The notes beneath the pieces are model-generated. The model was not told the origin of the DNA and did not search any database. It was given only the letters and a program-made list of their open reading frames with translations. Shown here one piece after another: positions 50,304-60,021 of a stretch of 64,000 nucleotides of DNA. Made by a program: the position numbers and the translations under genes. The stretch is from Clostridium sp. AT4 (GTDB lineage: Bacteria > Bacillota > Clostridia > Lachnospirales > Lachnospiraceae). The stretch spans positions 1,070,303-1,134,302 of the forward strand of contig NZ_LN999828.1 in the NCBI RefSeq assembly GCF_001517625.2, in the 5' to 3' direction. Each line of letters begins with the position of its first letter. Within the stretch, counting starts at the first letter, position 1.

Positions 50304-53006
50304 TCAGTTCTGTCGGACGCCGGGCCCCGAATTTTCCCACTGCGGCCGGGTTTGAGGCTCATAACCGGGGCCGATGGGAGAGATGGTTACATTTTCGCCG
50401 GAGCCACCAGTCTCATCCGAGCCAAAGGAAGGTGCGATAATGGTAGAATTGCCGGAATGAATGGTGCAGGTACCTGGTATGGAAAATACGGAATCATCCG
50501 TTGCCAGATTTTCCTCTCCCTCAGGCAGTACCATGCATACCTTTGTTGTCTTTTCCGTGCAGTACGGAGTGGGGCGCAGGCCGGACTGGGCGCAGACGGT
50601 TACAGCCACATGCTTGTCGCAGACCTCGGACGGAGCGGTTCCTTTAGCAAAGTATTCCGTATATACGGCGCTGCCTCTTGGGTCGTGATCGCAGACGCCG
50701 GGTACTGCCCGTTTGCCGGATTTGCGGCAGATTTCGGCCGTTTCCACGCTGTCTGGAACGGGAAATCCGGGATCAGAAAGCCCCTCATGGACACGGTTCA
50801 TGATATTGCGCCAGATATCCTTATGGAAAGAGGTACCTCCGTTTCCGGCAGAGAGTTTCTGGTTGCTGTCACAGCCGCCCCAGACACCGGCTGTATAGTA
50901 GGGAGTAAAACCTACAAACCAGATATCATTATTTCCGGTGGTAGTGCCGCTCTTGCCGGCTGCAGACATTCCAGACAGGGCTGCTCTGGTACTGGTGGAA
51001 TTGATGGATACGCCGGAACGCGCAAATTTCCGGTTTGCTTTCATGGAATCCGCCATGGCATCTGTAAGCAGAAAGGCAGTGGAATCCTTTAATACCTGCC
51101 GTGTTTCAGGCTCATTGTTGATGAGCACATTCCCGTCATGATCCAGGATCTTTGTAAAGAACCGGGGTTTTGTATACACACCGCCGTTTGCGATGGAGGC
51201 ATAGGCGGCAGTGAGCTCTAAGTTGGAAACGCCCTTTGTGAGTCCGCCCAGAGCCTGGGCAGCGCCGAGATCATTTTTTGTCATGGAAGTAATTCCCATT
51301 TTTTCAGCGTATTCCATGCCAAGCTGGGGCGTTACGGTTTCCATCAGGGTCCGCACTGCTACGATATTCATGGAGTAAATGATGCCTTCACGGATATTAG
51401 AATAGCCTACAAAGCCTTTCCCGGAACCCCACCAGTTACGGAAGGTTTTTGTTCCAATCGTATAAGGAGCGTCATAATAAACCGTTCCCAGGGTGGCTCC
51501 GCAGGTGTCAAGAGCTGGAGCGAAGGCAGTGATTACCTTAAATGCAGAACCGGGCTGGCGGTATACATTGCTGGCACGGTTCAAGGTCAGGCTGGCGGTC
51601 TTTTCACCGCGTCCTCCGGAAAGGGCCCGTACCTCACCGGTACGCTGATCCATCAGTACAAAGGACGCCTGAGGCTGTAAAATCAGGTTCTGGCGTTCTC
51701 CGATAATGGTGTCGCCATCCTTGATCAGCCATGCTTTGTAGCGTTCGATATCCTCCTGGACTGCTTCTTTGCTTGGATAAAGGCCATCATAGCCCGTATC
51801 TCCCAATACAGACTTGTGGTAGGATTTTAAATTTTCTTCTGAAAAATGCTCGGTTGTCCCATCCGTATGTGTGATGGAAAGACGGTATTCTACGGAATAC
51901 TTGGCAGCAGTATAATTTTCCGGATTGTTGATCTCCTCATCCACAATGGCCTGAAGCTTGGGATCCTGTGTGGTATAAATTTTAAGTCCTCCCGCATAAA
52001 GAAGATTTCTCGCCTGGCTTTCCGAATATCCAAGCTCCCCCATAAGAGCGGCAATGACCTGTTCGACCAGCTCATCGGTAAAATAACTGAAATGGGAGTT
52101 TGTTTCCTGTGCGGCTGTATTTACGTTTTGGATCCGCTCATACACATTGTCTGCCAGCGCCTCTTCCAGCTCCTGTTTGTCGATATAATCCTGATCATAC
52201 ATATATTGAAGGACAATGCTGCGGCGTTCGGCATTAGCCTCGGCGCCGGAGATCGGATTGAGACGGGAGGGATTTTTCGTGATGGAGGCGAGAACCGCAC
52301 ATTCGGAAAGGGTAAGATCAGATACTTCTTTATTAAAATACCGCCGTGCGGCCACCTTTACACCCAGAGTATTATAGCCCAGGTTAATGGTGTTGAGATA
52401 ATTGGTAATAATGACTTTTTTTGTTTCTTCCTTGGACATGCCGGAATTTTTTTCCAGATGTACGGCAAGATACTGCTCCTGGAGCTTTCGTTCAATACGG
52501 GCTCCCCAGCTGGTTTCCATACCGCCGGCAAAGATATTGTTTTTGATAAGCTGCTGTGTGATGGTGCTTCCGCCACCGGCATAGTCGTCGCTGATCAGGC
52601 CGTTGACCGCTCTGGCGATGGAACGGATATCGATACCGTTATGGGACCAGAAACGGGAATCCTCAATGGCTACAAAGGCATCGATCAGATCCTGGGGCAG
52701 TTCCTCATAGGCAGCAGATTCACGGTTGGAACCGCTGGTTACAATTGTGTCGGTGAGATTGCCGCCTATGTCATAAACGGTAGTGGCAAAGCGATCCGGC
52801 TGGATGTTCATAAGGTCTACGGAAGGGGCGCTGTCGATAATCCCCTTTACCATGCCGAAACCGATGGCAGTGCCTGCGATGGCCAGAAAAAGAAACAATA
52901 CAAAAAAAGCCTTAAAGATGTTAAAAAACAGCTTTGAGGTATATTTGGCCGATTTTGACTGGAGAGCCCTAAGCCTGCGCTCAGACTCATGTGTTCCGTA
53001 ATTCAT
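50304..53006 (-). CDS. Class A penicillin-binding protein (PBP1A type)
   Basis: 900 residues. One membrane anchor (about 30-55), a glycosyltransferase family 51 domain (EDSRFWSHNGIDI, GGGSTITQQL, about 115-150) and a transpeptidase with SxxK in GSAFKVIT (about 490), SMN and KSGTT motifs. A Ser/Gly-rich tail ends the protein. It polymerises and crosslinks peptidoglycan at the membrane. It is alone on the minus strand; long open frames on the plus strand are antisense shadows. Confidence 0.95.
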   Translation of the reverse strand: MNYGTHESERRLRALQSKSAKYTSKLFFNIFKAFFVLFLFLAIAGTAIGFGMVKGIIDSAPSVDLMNIQPDRFATTVYDIGGNLTDTIVTSGSNRESAAYEELPQDLIDAFVAIEDSRFWSHNGIDIRSIARAVNGLISDDYAGGGSTITQQLIKNNIFAGGMETSWGARIERKLQEQYLAVHLEKNSGMSKEETKKVIITNYLNTINLGYNTLGVKVAARRYFNKEVSDLTLSECAVLASITKNPSRLNPISGAEANAERRSIVLQYMYDQDYIDKQELEEALADNVYERIQNVNTAAQETNSHFSYFTDELVEQVIAALMGELGYSESQARNLLYAGGLKIYTTQDPKLQAIVDEEINNPENYTAAKYSVEYRLSITHTDGTTEHFSEENLKSYHKSVLGDTGYDGLYPSKEAVQEDIERYKAWLIKDGDTIIGERQNLILQPQASFVLMDQRTGEVRALSGGRGEKTASLTLNRASNVYRQPGSAFKVITAFAPALDTCGATLGTVYYDAPYTIGTKTFRNWWGSGKGFVGYSNIREGIIYSMNIVAVRTLMETVTPQLGMEYAEKMGITSMTKNDLGAAQALGGLTKGVSNLELTAAYASIANGGVYTKPRFFTKILDHDGNVLINNEPETRQVLKDSTAFLLTDAMADSMKANRKFARSGVSINSTSTRAALSGMSAAGKSGTTTGNNDIWFVGFTPYYTAGVWGGCDSNQKLSAGNGGTSFHKDIWRNIMNRVHEGLSDPGFPVPDSVETAEICRKSGKRAVPGVCDHDPRGSAVYTEYFAKGTAPSEVCDKHVAVTVCAQSGLRPTPYCTEKTTKVCMVLPEGEENLATDDSVFSIPGTCTIHSGNSTIIAPSFGSDETGGSGENVTISPIGPGYEPQTRPQWENSGPGVRQN

Positions 53007-53212
53007 AGTTTCTCCTTTACAACAAGTTCCCCCCGTATGACAAAGCCCTGAGGCATTTGGCAGACGATTAAATTATACAACAGTTTTATGGAATTGAAAA
53101 GGCATAAATATGGCTTGCCATGAAAGCCTAACTATATTATGATAAAAAACAGAAGAAAAATAAGGAAAATGTGGGTGCAGTTTCTGAAAAAAAGGGAAAA
53201 GGAGAGAGAAAA

Positions 53213-53863
53213 GTGGTAGAAAGCTACAAGATCGTATATGAGGGCGCAGATGGGGAGCTGGTGGAAAAAAAGTCCCGGTTTATTGCCCAGATCCGTCCCG
53301 TGGCTTCGGAGGAAGAAGCCTTTGCCTTTATTGAGGAGGTCCGTAAGAAATACTGGGATGCAAGGCACCACTGCTACGCCTATATTATAGGAGAACGGGC
53401 TCAGACGGCCCGGTGCAGCGATGACGGCGAGCCCTCCCAGACGGCGGGAAAGCCCATGATGGATGTGCTGGCAGGAGAGGGACTCCACGATGTATGTGCA
53501 GTAGTTACCCGGTATTTCGGAGGTACACTTTTAGGGACAGGGGGCCTTGTAAGAGCTTATTCCGGTGCTGTAAAAGAAGCGCTTTTAAACTGTTCGGTTG
53601 TAGAAAAAAAGCTGGGAGTGCAGCTGGAGGTCACAGCCGACTACAACAGCGTGGGAAAGATCCAGTATATTGCGGCCCAGGAGGGGATCGATACTCTGGA
53701 AAGCAGGTATTCCGATAAGGCAGAGTTTGATTTTCTGGTACCGGTTGCCGTAAAGGACTGCTTCCAGACCAAGATCACAGAAGGGACCAACGGCCGGGCG
53801 AGGATACGCACCGGAAAAGAACTGTACTACGGCATGAACCGGGGAGAGCTGATCGTATTTTAA
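53213..53863 (+). CDS. YigZ/IMPACT-family protein
   Basis: 216 residues if translated from GTG 53213, which has a good RBS (AAAGGAGAGAG); a longer GTG form at 53171 has none. The pattern KSRFIAQIRPVASEEEAFAF, DDGEPSQTAGKPMMDVLAGE and TRYFGGTLLGTGGLVRAYSG is the YigZ N-terminal (UPF0029) domain, followed by a ferredoxin-like C-terminal domain. Function is not established in bacteria; the eukaryotic IMPACT protein acts on translation. Confidence 0.88.
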   Translation: MVESYKIVYEGADGELVEKKSRFIAQIRPVASEEEAFAFIEEVRKKYWDARHHCYAYIIGERAQTARCSDDGEPSQTAGKPMMDVLAGEGLHDVCAVVTRYFGGTLLGTGGLVRAYSGAVKEALLNCSVVEKKLGVQLEVTADYNSVGKIQYIAAQEGIDTLESRYSDKAEFDFLVPVAVKDCFQTKITEGTNGRARIRTGKELYYGMNRGELIVF

Positions 53864-53968
53864 AATGCACCTGGATTTGGGTCTTGCAATCTTAAGATAC
53901 CAATGCTATACTATAAAACCGTGACTAAATCTATAAGTTTTCTGCATAAATAAGGAAGAATGATCACT

Positions 53969-55798
53969 ATGAAGATGAAAAGAGAAGATGTAAGAAATAT
54001 TGCCATTATCGCCCATGTAGACCATGGCAAAACCACTCTGGTGGATCAGCTGTTAAAGCAGAGCGGCGTATTCAGAGCCAATCAGGAGGTTCAGGAGCGC
54101 GTCATGGACTCCAATGACATTGAGCGTGAGCGAGGCATCACCATTCTGTCAAAAAATACAGCTGTATTTTATAAGGATACAAAGATCAATATTATCGACA
54201 CTCCCGGACATGCCGATTTCGGCGGCGAGGTAGAACGTGTGCTTAAGATGGTAAACGGCGTTGTTCTGGTTGTGGATGCCTACGAAGGCCCCATGCCCCA
54301 GACCAAGTTTGTGCTTCAGAAAGCATTGGAGTTAAATCTGTCCGTAATCGTGTGCATCAATAAGATCGACCGTCCGGAAGCACGTCCGGAAGAGGTGATC
54401 GACGAAACGCTGGAGCTTATGATGGATCTGGATGCTTCCGATGAACAGCTGGACTGCCCCTTTATCTATGCTTCTGCAAGAGCCGGTTTTGCAAAATTTA
54501 ATATTGACGATCCAGAGGTGGATATGGGACCTCTCTTTGAGACCATTGTAAACCACATTCCCGCACCGGAAGGCGACCCGGATGCGGACACCCAGGTATT
54601 GATCAGTACCATTGACTATAATGAGTTTGTAGGCCGTATCGGTATCGGCAAGGTGGAAAACGGCGGCCTTAAGGTGAATCAGGAGTGTGTGCTGGTAAAC
54701 CATCACGATCCTGACAAATTTAAAAAAATCAAGATCGGTAAGCTTTATGAATTTGACGGCTTAAAGCGTGTGGAGGTTCAGGAGGCAAAAATCGGCTCCA
54801 TCGTTGCCATTTCCGGTATTGCGGATATCCATATCGGGGATACCATCTGCTCTCCACAGAACCCGGAGGCAATCCCCTTCCAGAAGATTTCTGAGCCTAC
54901 TATTGCTATGTACTTCATGGTAAATGACAGTCCCCTTGCCGGACAGGAAGGAAAGTATATCACCTCCCGTCATTTAAGAGACCGTCTGTTCCGCGAGCTG
55001 AATACAGACGTGAGCCTCCGTGTAGAGGAAACAGACTCTGCAGACTGCTTTAAGGTATCAGGACGCGGTGAACTTCATCTGTCGGTCCTGATCGAAAATA
55101 TGCGCCGCGAGGGCTATGAGTTTGCGGTAAGTAAAGCAGAGGTGCTTTATCACTATGATGAGCGCAACCGCAGATTAGAGCCCATGGAGCTTGCTTATAT
55201 TGATGTTCCTGAGGAGTATACCGGCGTGGTGATCCAGAAGCTGACAGCCAGAAAGGGCGCCCTGCAGGGCATGAGCCAGGCAGCCGGAGGCTATTCCAGA
55301 CTGGAATTTTCTATCCCGTCCAGAGGCCTGATCGGTTACCGCGGCGACTTTATGACGGATACCAAGGGAAATGGTATCTTAAATACAATTTTTGACGGCT
55401 ATGCAGAGTACAAGGGCGACTTATCCTACCGTCCTACCGGCTCTCTGATCGCCTTTGAGGCCGGTGAGGCCATTACCTACGGCCTGTTTAATGCTCAGGA
55501 GAGAGGAACCCTCTTTATCGGGCCGGGCGTAAAGGTATATTCCGGTATGGTTGTGGGACAGAGCCCCAAGGCAGAGGATATTGAGATCAATGTCTGCAAG
55601 ACAAAGAAGCTGACCAATACTCGTTCCTCCAGTGCAGATGAGGCCTTAAAGCTGACTCCGCCAAAGATCATGAGTTTAGAGCAGAGCCTGGACTTTATTG
55701 ATACAGACGAGCTTTTGGAGGTAACCCCGGAGAGCCTGCGTATCCGTAAAAAGATCCTGGATCCTCTTTTACGAAAGAGAGCTTCCTTCAAAAAATAA
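53969..55798 (+). CDS. typA: Translational GTPase TypA/BipA
   Basis: 609 residues from ATG 53969; ATGs at 53960 and 53975 are alternatives (AAGGAAG at 53951-53957 spaces best to 53969). Motifs [10 protein letters not shown] (G1), DTPGHADF and NKIDRP are clear, followed by EF-G-like domains and the TypA C-terminal domain. It acts in ribosome assembly and stress, at the ribosome. Confidence 0.96.
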   Translation: MKMKREDVRNIAIIAHVDHGKTTLVDQLLKQSGVFRANQEVQERVMDSNDIERERGITILSKNTAVFYKDTKINIIDTPGHADFGGEVERVLKMVNGVVLVVDAYEGPMPQTKFVLQKALELNLSVIVCINKIDRPEARPEEVIDETLELMMDLDASDEQLDCPFIYASARAGFAKFNIDDPEVDMGPLFETIVNHIPAPEGDPDADTQVLISTIDYNEFVGRIGIGKVENGGLKVNQECVLVNHHDPDKFKKIKIGKLYEFDGLKRVEVQEAKIGSIVAISGIADIHIGDTICSPQNPEAIPFQKISEPTIAMYFMVNDSPLAGQEGKYITSRHLRDRLFRELNTDVSLRVEETDSADCFKVSGRGELHLSVLIENMRREGYEFAVSKAEVLYHYDERNRRLEPMELAYIDVPEEYTGVVIQKLTARKGALQGMSQAAGGYSRLEFSIPSRGLIGYRGDFMTDTKGNGILNTIFDGYAEYKGDLSYRPTGSLIAFEAGEAITYGLFNAQERGTLFIGPGVKVYSGMVVGQSPKAEDIEINVCKTKKLTNTRSSSADEALKLTPPKIMSLEQSLDFIDTDELLEVTPESLRIRKKILDPLLRKRASFKK

Positions 55799-55827
55799 AA
55801 TTTATTTTTTAAATAAAATATGACAGT

Positions 55828-55874
55828 TCTCCCGGAATTTTTGGAATATTCTTCCAAAGTCCGGGAGATTTTTT
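55828..55874 (+). terminator. Intrinsic terminator after typA
   Basis: TCTCCCGGA (55828-55836) pairs with TCCGGGAGA (55860-55868), followed by TTTTTT. Confidence 0.85.
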
Positions 55875-56048
55875 GCGTTTTACAGATTTTTTTGCTAAAA
55901 TCGACGTTATTTTCCTGAGTTGTCGAATCGATGCGATGAATTGACCTTTGTTTTCCGTCTATTTCTGGTTATAATTGCATAGATTGATTATGTGCATACG
56001 GGAAAATTGTAACCCGGAGTGAAATTGGAAAATAAGAGGAGAAGTACA

Positions 56049-56687
56049 ATGGCAGAAAAAATGATTGAAAACAATAGGGTGAGCGTGATCGGAGAAATCG
56101 TATCGGAGTTCTCCTTCAGCCACGAGGTATTTGGCGAAGGGTTTTACATGGTGGATCTGTCGGTAAACCGTCTCAGCGAACAGGCCGATGTAATTCCGCT
56201 TATGGTGTCGGAACGTCTTATGGATGTCCATAAGGATCTGCGGGGGAGCACCATCGAGGCAGTGGGGCAGTTCCGGTCCTATAACCGCCATGAGGGTGTA
56301 AAAAACCGCCTGATGCTGTCTGTTTTTGCCAGAGAGATTCGTTTTCTGGATGAATTTACGGATTACACCAGAACCAACCAGATCTTCCTGGACGGTTACA
56401 TATGCAAGCCTCCGATCTACCGAAAAACCCCTCTTGGACGAGAGATTGCAGATCTTCTGCTGGCAGTTAACCGTCCTTATGGAAAATCAGATTACATACC
56501 TTGTATCAGCTGGGGAAGAAATGCCCGCTTTGCCTCCGGCTTTACGGTAGGCACCCGAGTCCGTATCTGGGGAAGAGTCCAGAGCAGGGAATATACAAAA
56601 AAGCTCAGCGAGACAGAGTGTGAAAAGAGGGTGGCATACGAGGTTTCTATCAGCAAGCTGGAATGCGGCGAGGAGTCGGATCAATAA
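56049..56687 (+). CDS. Double OB-fold single-stranded DNA-binding-like protein
   Basis: 212 residues from ATG 56049 (AGAGGAGAAG upstream). The N-terminal part (NNRVSVIGEIVSEFSFSHEV, VDLSVNRLSEQADVIPLMVS) and the C-terminal part (NQIFLDGYICKPPIYRKTPL, DYIPCISWGRNARFASGFTV) each match an SSB OB-fold. Housekeeping Ssb has one domain and an acidic tail; this one has two domains and ends EESDQ. It may be a Lachnospiraceae-specific SSB-like protein. Its exact role is not known. Confidence 0.75.
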   Translation: MAEKMIENNRVSVIGEIVSEFSFSHEVFGEGFYMVDLSVNRLSEQADVIPLMVSERLMDVHKDLRGSTIEAVGQFRSYNRHEGVKNRLMLSVFAREIRFLDEFTDYTRTNQIFLDGYICKPPIYRKTPLGREIADLLLAVNRPYGKSDYIPCISWGRNARFASGFTVGTRVRIWGRVQSREYTKKLSETECEKRVAYEVSISKLECGEESDQ

Positions 56688-56810
56688 ATTCTCTTACGAT
56701 TTCCTTACGGAAAATATAAGAAATATTTGCATTATTTCTTATATTGTGCTAGAGTGTGTGTTGTGAATTGATGTTCCAGACACACATAGGGAAGGTGTCC
56801 GGAAGGCAGT

Positions 56811-57320
56811 ATGAGGTGCATGATGATGAAAGACAGTACGATACAGGTGATCTGCGGACCGGGTAAGGGGAAAACGGCCAGCGCTCTGGGAAGAGGGATC
56901 AGCGCCCTGATCCATGGAAAAAATGTGATCATGGTTCAGTTTTTAAAGGGTTCTATGGATTCCGACAACATGGAAGTATTAAAACGTCTGGAACCGGAAT
57001 TTAAACTGTTCCGTTTTGAAAAATCTCCTGTGGTTTTTGATCAGCTTTCTGAAGAGGAAAAAGAGGAAGCCAGGATCAATATCCGCAATGGGCTGAATTT
57101 TTCAAAAAAGGTTCTTGTAACCGGAGAATGCGATATCCTGATCCTGGATGAGATCCTGGGGATCCTGGATGAAGGGATTCTCACCCTGGAGGAGCTGTGC
57201 GCCCTGATCGGCCAGGCAAGACAGTCGGAGGCCGAGCTGATCATGACAGGAACCGTTTATCCGGCGGCTTTGGATGAATGGGTGGATGAGGTGACGAAGC
57301 TTCAGACGCGATTTGAGTAA
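56811..57320 (+). CDS. cobO: Cob(I)yrinic acid a,c-diamide adenosyltransferase, CobO/BtuR type
   Basis: 169 residues with Walker A GPGKGKTASALGRG near 15-28 and Walker-B-like DILILDEILG near 108. The enzyme adenosylates corrinoids for coenzyme B12. Start is 56811 or the ATGs at 56820-56826; GGAAGG at 56801-56806 favours 56811. No other cobalamin biosynthesis genes are near, so it may serve salvage. Confidence 0.85.
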   Translation: MRCMMMKDSTIQVICGPGKGKTASALGRGISALIHGKNVIMVQFLKGSMDSDNMEVLKRLEPEFKLFRFEKSPVVFDQLSEEEKEEARINIRNGLNFSKKVLVTGECDILILDEILGILDEGILTLEELCALIGQARQSEAELIMTGTVYPAALDEWVDEVTKLQTRFE

Positions 57321-57328
57321 GTTCCCTG

Positions 57329-57357
57329 TTGACATCTATTTTTAATGATGATAGGAT
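57329..57357 (+). promoter_or_regulatory. Promoter of the dapA riboswitch transcript
   Basis: TTGACA (57329-57334), 17-bp spacer, TAGGAT (57352-57357). Confidence 0.65.
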
Positions 57358-57369
57358 AAGACTATAGAC

Positions 57370-57535
57370 AGAGTAGAGGCTGCGCTGATCATGAATATCG
57401 GTTTGGATGTGGCAGGCACAGAAGAAAAGCCGTGAAAGGGAAAAGCGCCGAAGGAGCGGTTATCCTGCAGGATCGTTTCTGGGTGCAGGATGAAGAATCC
57501 TGTGACTGTCATCCAGGTGGATGGAGAGCTACCAG
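57370..57535 (+). ncRNA. Lysine riboswitch (L box)
   Basis: The RNA shows the conserved L-box blocks in order: GAGTAGAGGCTGCG near the 5' end, AAAGCGCCGAAGGAG (57441-57456 region), a long internal hairpin (ATCCTGCAGGATC and GGTGCAGGAT...ATCCTG) and GGATGGAGAGCTACCA at the 3' end pairing with the 5' GTAG. It lies between a promoter and terminator before dapA, the known target. When lysine binds, transcription should stop at the terminator. Confidence 0.88.
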
Positions 57536-57572
57536 AAGATATGTATCCGCAGTAAGAACGGGTTTGTATGGG

Positions 57573-57607
57573 AAGGGCTGAAACATTTACCTCAGCCCTT
57601 CTTTTTT
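57573..57607 (+). terminator. Riboswitch-controlled terminator before dapA
   Basis: AAGGGCTGA (57573-57581) pairs with TCAGCCCTT (57592-57600), followed by CTTTTTT. Confidence 0.8.
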
Positions 57608-57707
57608 CGCTGGTACGGGGGCGAAAACCGGTGCGGGATATGTACACTTTGTTTATCATGCGCATTTACTGATGGTAAATAAGACTGTAAAAAAGGAGAA
57701 GATAAGC

Positions 57708-58595
57708 ATGGCTGTTTTTGAAGGAGCTGGCGTTGCGCTGATTACGCCTTTTAAGGAAAACGGAGAAGTAAATTACGATAAGCTGGAGGAGATCGTAGAG
57801 GAGCAGATCGCAGGCGGTACCGATGCGATCATTGCCTGCGGAACCACAGGAGAGGCATCTACCATGACCCATGAAGAGCATCTGGATGTGATCGGCTTTA
57901 TCTGTGATGTGACCAAAAAGAGAATTCCGGTTGTGGCAGGAACAGGCTCAAACTGTACACAGACCGCCATTTACCTGTCAAAGGAGGCCGAGGAAAGGGG
58001 GGCAGACGGTATCCTGGTTGTATCTCCCTATTACAACAAGGCGACCCAGAAGGGACTCAAGGCTCATTTTACTGCTGTGGCAGACGCAGTAAAAATACCC
58101 ATGATCCTTTACAATATTCCCGGAAGAACCGGTGTAAATATCCAGCCTGAGACCATTGCTTCTCTTTGCCGTGAAGTAGACAATATAGTGGGTGTAAAGG
58201 AAGCTACCGGCAATTTTTCCGGTATTGCCCAGCTGATGAACCTGACCGATGGAAACTGCGACGTATATTCAGGAAATGACGATCAGATCGTGCCTCTTTT
58301 ATCTTTAGGCGGAAAGGGCGTTATCTCTGTTCTCTCCAATGTGGCTCCTTCACAGGCTCATGAAATCTGTGCCTCCTATTTTGCAGGAGATGTAAAAAAG
58401 AGCGCCCGGATGCAGTTAGAGGCGATTCCTTTAATTAACGCCCTGTTCTGTGAGGTAAATCCTATCCCCGTAAAGGCTGCCATGAACCTGATGGGAAAAG
58501 AAGTAGGACCTCTGCGCATGCCTCTGACCGAGATGGAGCCGGAGCATCAGGAAATTCTTAAAAAGGCCATGAAGGAATACGGCATTCTGGCATAA
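57708..58595 (+). CDS. dapA: 4-hydroxy-tetrahydrodipicolinate synthase
   Basis: 295 residues from ATG 57708 (AAAAGGAGAAG upstream; an in-frame ATG at 57672 is less well placed). The class I aldolase pattern is visible: ACGTTGEASTM, VSPYYNKATQKGL and the Schiff-base segment GVKEATGN near residue 162. It condenses pyruvate and aspartate semialdehyde, the first step to lysine and, in spores, to dipicolinate. It is behind a lysine riboswitch. Confidence 0.96.
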   Translation: MAVFEGAGVALITPFKENGEVNYDKLEEIVEEQIAGGTDAIIACGTTGEASTMTHEEHLDVIGFICDVTKKRIPVVAGTGSNCTQTAIYLSKEAEERGADGILVVSPYYNKATQKGLKAHFTAVADAVKIPMILYNIPGRTGVNIQPETIASLCREVDNIVGVKEATGNFSGIAQLMNLTDGNCDVYSGNDDQIVPLLSLGGKGVISVLSNVAPSQAHEICASYFAGDVKKSARMQLEAIPLINALFCEVNPIPVKAAMNLMGKEVGPLRMPLTEMEPEHQEILKKAMKEYGILA

Positions 58596-58660
58596 AACGT
58601 TTGAAAAGAGCCCTGGGCCTTGCCAAAAGAAGACTCAGTAAAGAAAGGATACCACAGAAA

Positions 58661-59419
58661 ATGATCAATTTTATAATGCACGGCTGCAACGGCGCTATGG
58701 GACGGGTGATTTCCGCCATGGCACAGGAAATGGACGGAATCCGGATCGCTGCGGGCGTTGATCTGAATACGGAAAAAAATTATGATTATCCGGTATATGC
58801 CTCTTTGGGAGAGTGTACAGAGGCTGCGGACGCAGTGGTGGATTTTGCTTCTGCAAAGGCAGTGGACGAACTTTTGGATTACTGTCTGGAAAAAGAGCTT
58901 CCTCTGGTGCTGTGTACCACAGGACTTACAGAAGAACAGTTAAAAAGGGCAGAGGATGCCAGCAAAAGGATTCCGGTTCTTCGCTCTGCCAATATGTCTC
59001 TTGGTGTAAATCTGCTTTTAAAGCTGATTCAGGACGCGGCAAAGGTATTGGGAAATGCGGGCTTTGATATGGAAATCGTAGAGAAGCACCATAACCAGAA
59101 AAAGGATGCTCCCAGCGGAACTGCTCTTGCGATGGCAGAAGCGGTGAATGAAGCCATGGGCGGTCTGTATCATTTCGTAACAGACAGAAGCAGTATCCAC
59201 GAAAAAAGAGATGGAAAAGAAATCGGTATTTCCTCTGTACGGGGAGGCTCGATCGTAGGAGAACATGATATGATCTATGCCGGAAAGGATGAAGTTATTA
59301 CGATCAGCCATACGGCCTATTCAAAAGCCATTTTTGCAAAAGGAGCTTTAGAGGCGGCAAAGTTTCTGGCCGGAAAACAGCCGGGACTTTATACCATGAC
59401 AGATGTGATCGGTCTGTAA
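58661..59419 (+). CDS. dapB: 4-hydroxy-tetrahydrodipicolinate reductase
   Basis: 252 residues from ATG 58661. NAD(P)-binding GCNGAMGRVISAM (near residue 8) and the catalytic HHNQKKDAPSGTAL are clear. It reduces the DapA product in the same lysine/diaminopimelate pathway. The earlier in-frame start at 58601 runs from the end of dapA and lacks an RBS. Confidence 0.95.
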   Translation: MINFIMHGCNGAMGRVISAMAQEMDGIRIAAGVDLNTEKNYDYPVYASLGECTEAADAVVDFASAKAVDELLDYCLEKELPLVLCTTGLTEEQLKRAEDASKRIPVLRSANMSLGVNLLLKLIQDAAKVLGNAGFDMEIVEKHHNQKKDAPSGTALAMAEAVNEAMGGLYHFVTDRSSIHEKRDGKEIGISSVRGGSIVGEHDMIYAGKDEVITISHTAYSKAIFAKGALEAAKFLAGKQPGLYTMTDVIGL

Positions 59420-59451
59420 ACAGGAATAAAACTTTTTTGGGAGCTTATACT

Positions 59452-59488
59452 AAGTGTATCTGAACGTAAGGTTTGGATACACTTTTTT
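59452..59488 (+). terminator. Terminator after dapB
   Basis: AAGTGTATC (59452-59460) pairs with GATACACTT (59476-59484), then TTTTAA. Confidence 0.75.
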
Positions 59489-59537
59489 AATAGGGCACCG
59501 GACAGAAAACGATGCCTGGAGCACGAAAGGAGAATGT

Positions 59538-59870
59538 ATGATGAAAAAGATCCGACCTGTTATGATGGTACTGTTGATTGCCGTGCTTGCATCATCCCTT
59601 ACAGCATGCGGCAGCAGAGATTCCAAGCAGCCTACAGCTTCTTCGGGAACACCGGGAACCTCTGCCTCCTACAGCACAGAGACAGACCAGGGCGCAGCCG
59701 CAAATGAAACTGAAAATACGGACGCCACATCCCGGTCTGAAACAGATACCACCGGGGAAGGGGTCATGGACGGGATTGCAGATGATGTGAGAAAAGGCGT
59801 AGAGGACATAAAAAGGGATATAATGGATACAACTGAATCTGAGTCCACAGCCGAGACACAAAACCGGTAA
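59538..59870 (+). CDS. Small Ser/Thr-rich lipoprotein
   Basis: 110 residues (ATG 59538 or 59541) with a signal sequence and lipobox LTAC (Cys24), followed by a Ser/Thr/Glu-rich, disordered region and a short helix (IADDVRKGVEDIKRDIM). RBS AAAGGAGAATG lies before it. No function recognised. Confidence 0.75.
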   Translation: MMKKIRPVMMVLLIAVLASSLTACGSRDSKQPTASSGTPGTSASYSTETDQGAAANETENTDATSRSETDTTGEGVMDGIADDVRKGVEDIKRDIMDTTESESTAETQNR

Positions 59871-59903
59871 ATAAAATCATTTAAAACCGGAGGACAGACG
59901 GAA

Positions 59904-59962
59904 AATCTCCCTGAGCATTTGGAGAGCAGATACAGCTTTCGAAGCTTCAGGGAGATTTTTTT
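59904..59962 (+). terminator. Terminator after the lipoprotein gene
   Basis: AATCTCCCTGA (59904-59914) pairs with TCAGGGAGATT (59947-59957), then TTTTTT. Confidence 0.85.
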
Positions 59963-60021
59963 GTTGCAGTCAGGCGGATTTACGTCTATAATGCAGTCAG
60001 GAGTGCGTGGGAAAGGAAACC

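Noticed and set aside
50352-51092. 246-codon open frame on the plus strand
   Set aside because: Antisense shadow of the PBP1A C-terminus.
51846-52937. 363-codon open frame on the plus strand
   Set aside because: It is the antisense of the PBP1A gene, which has complete catalytic motifs; no RBS or family pattern is seen.
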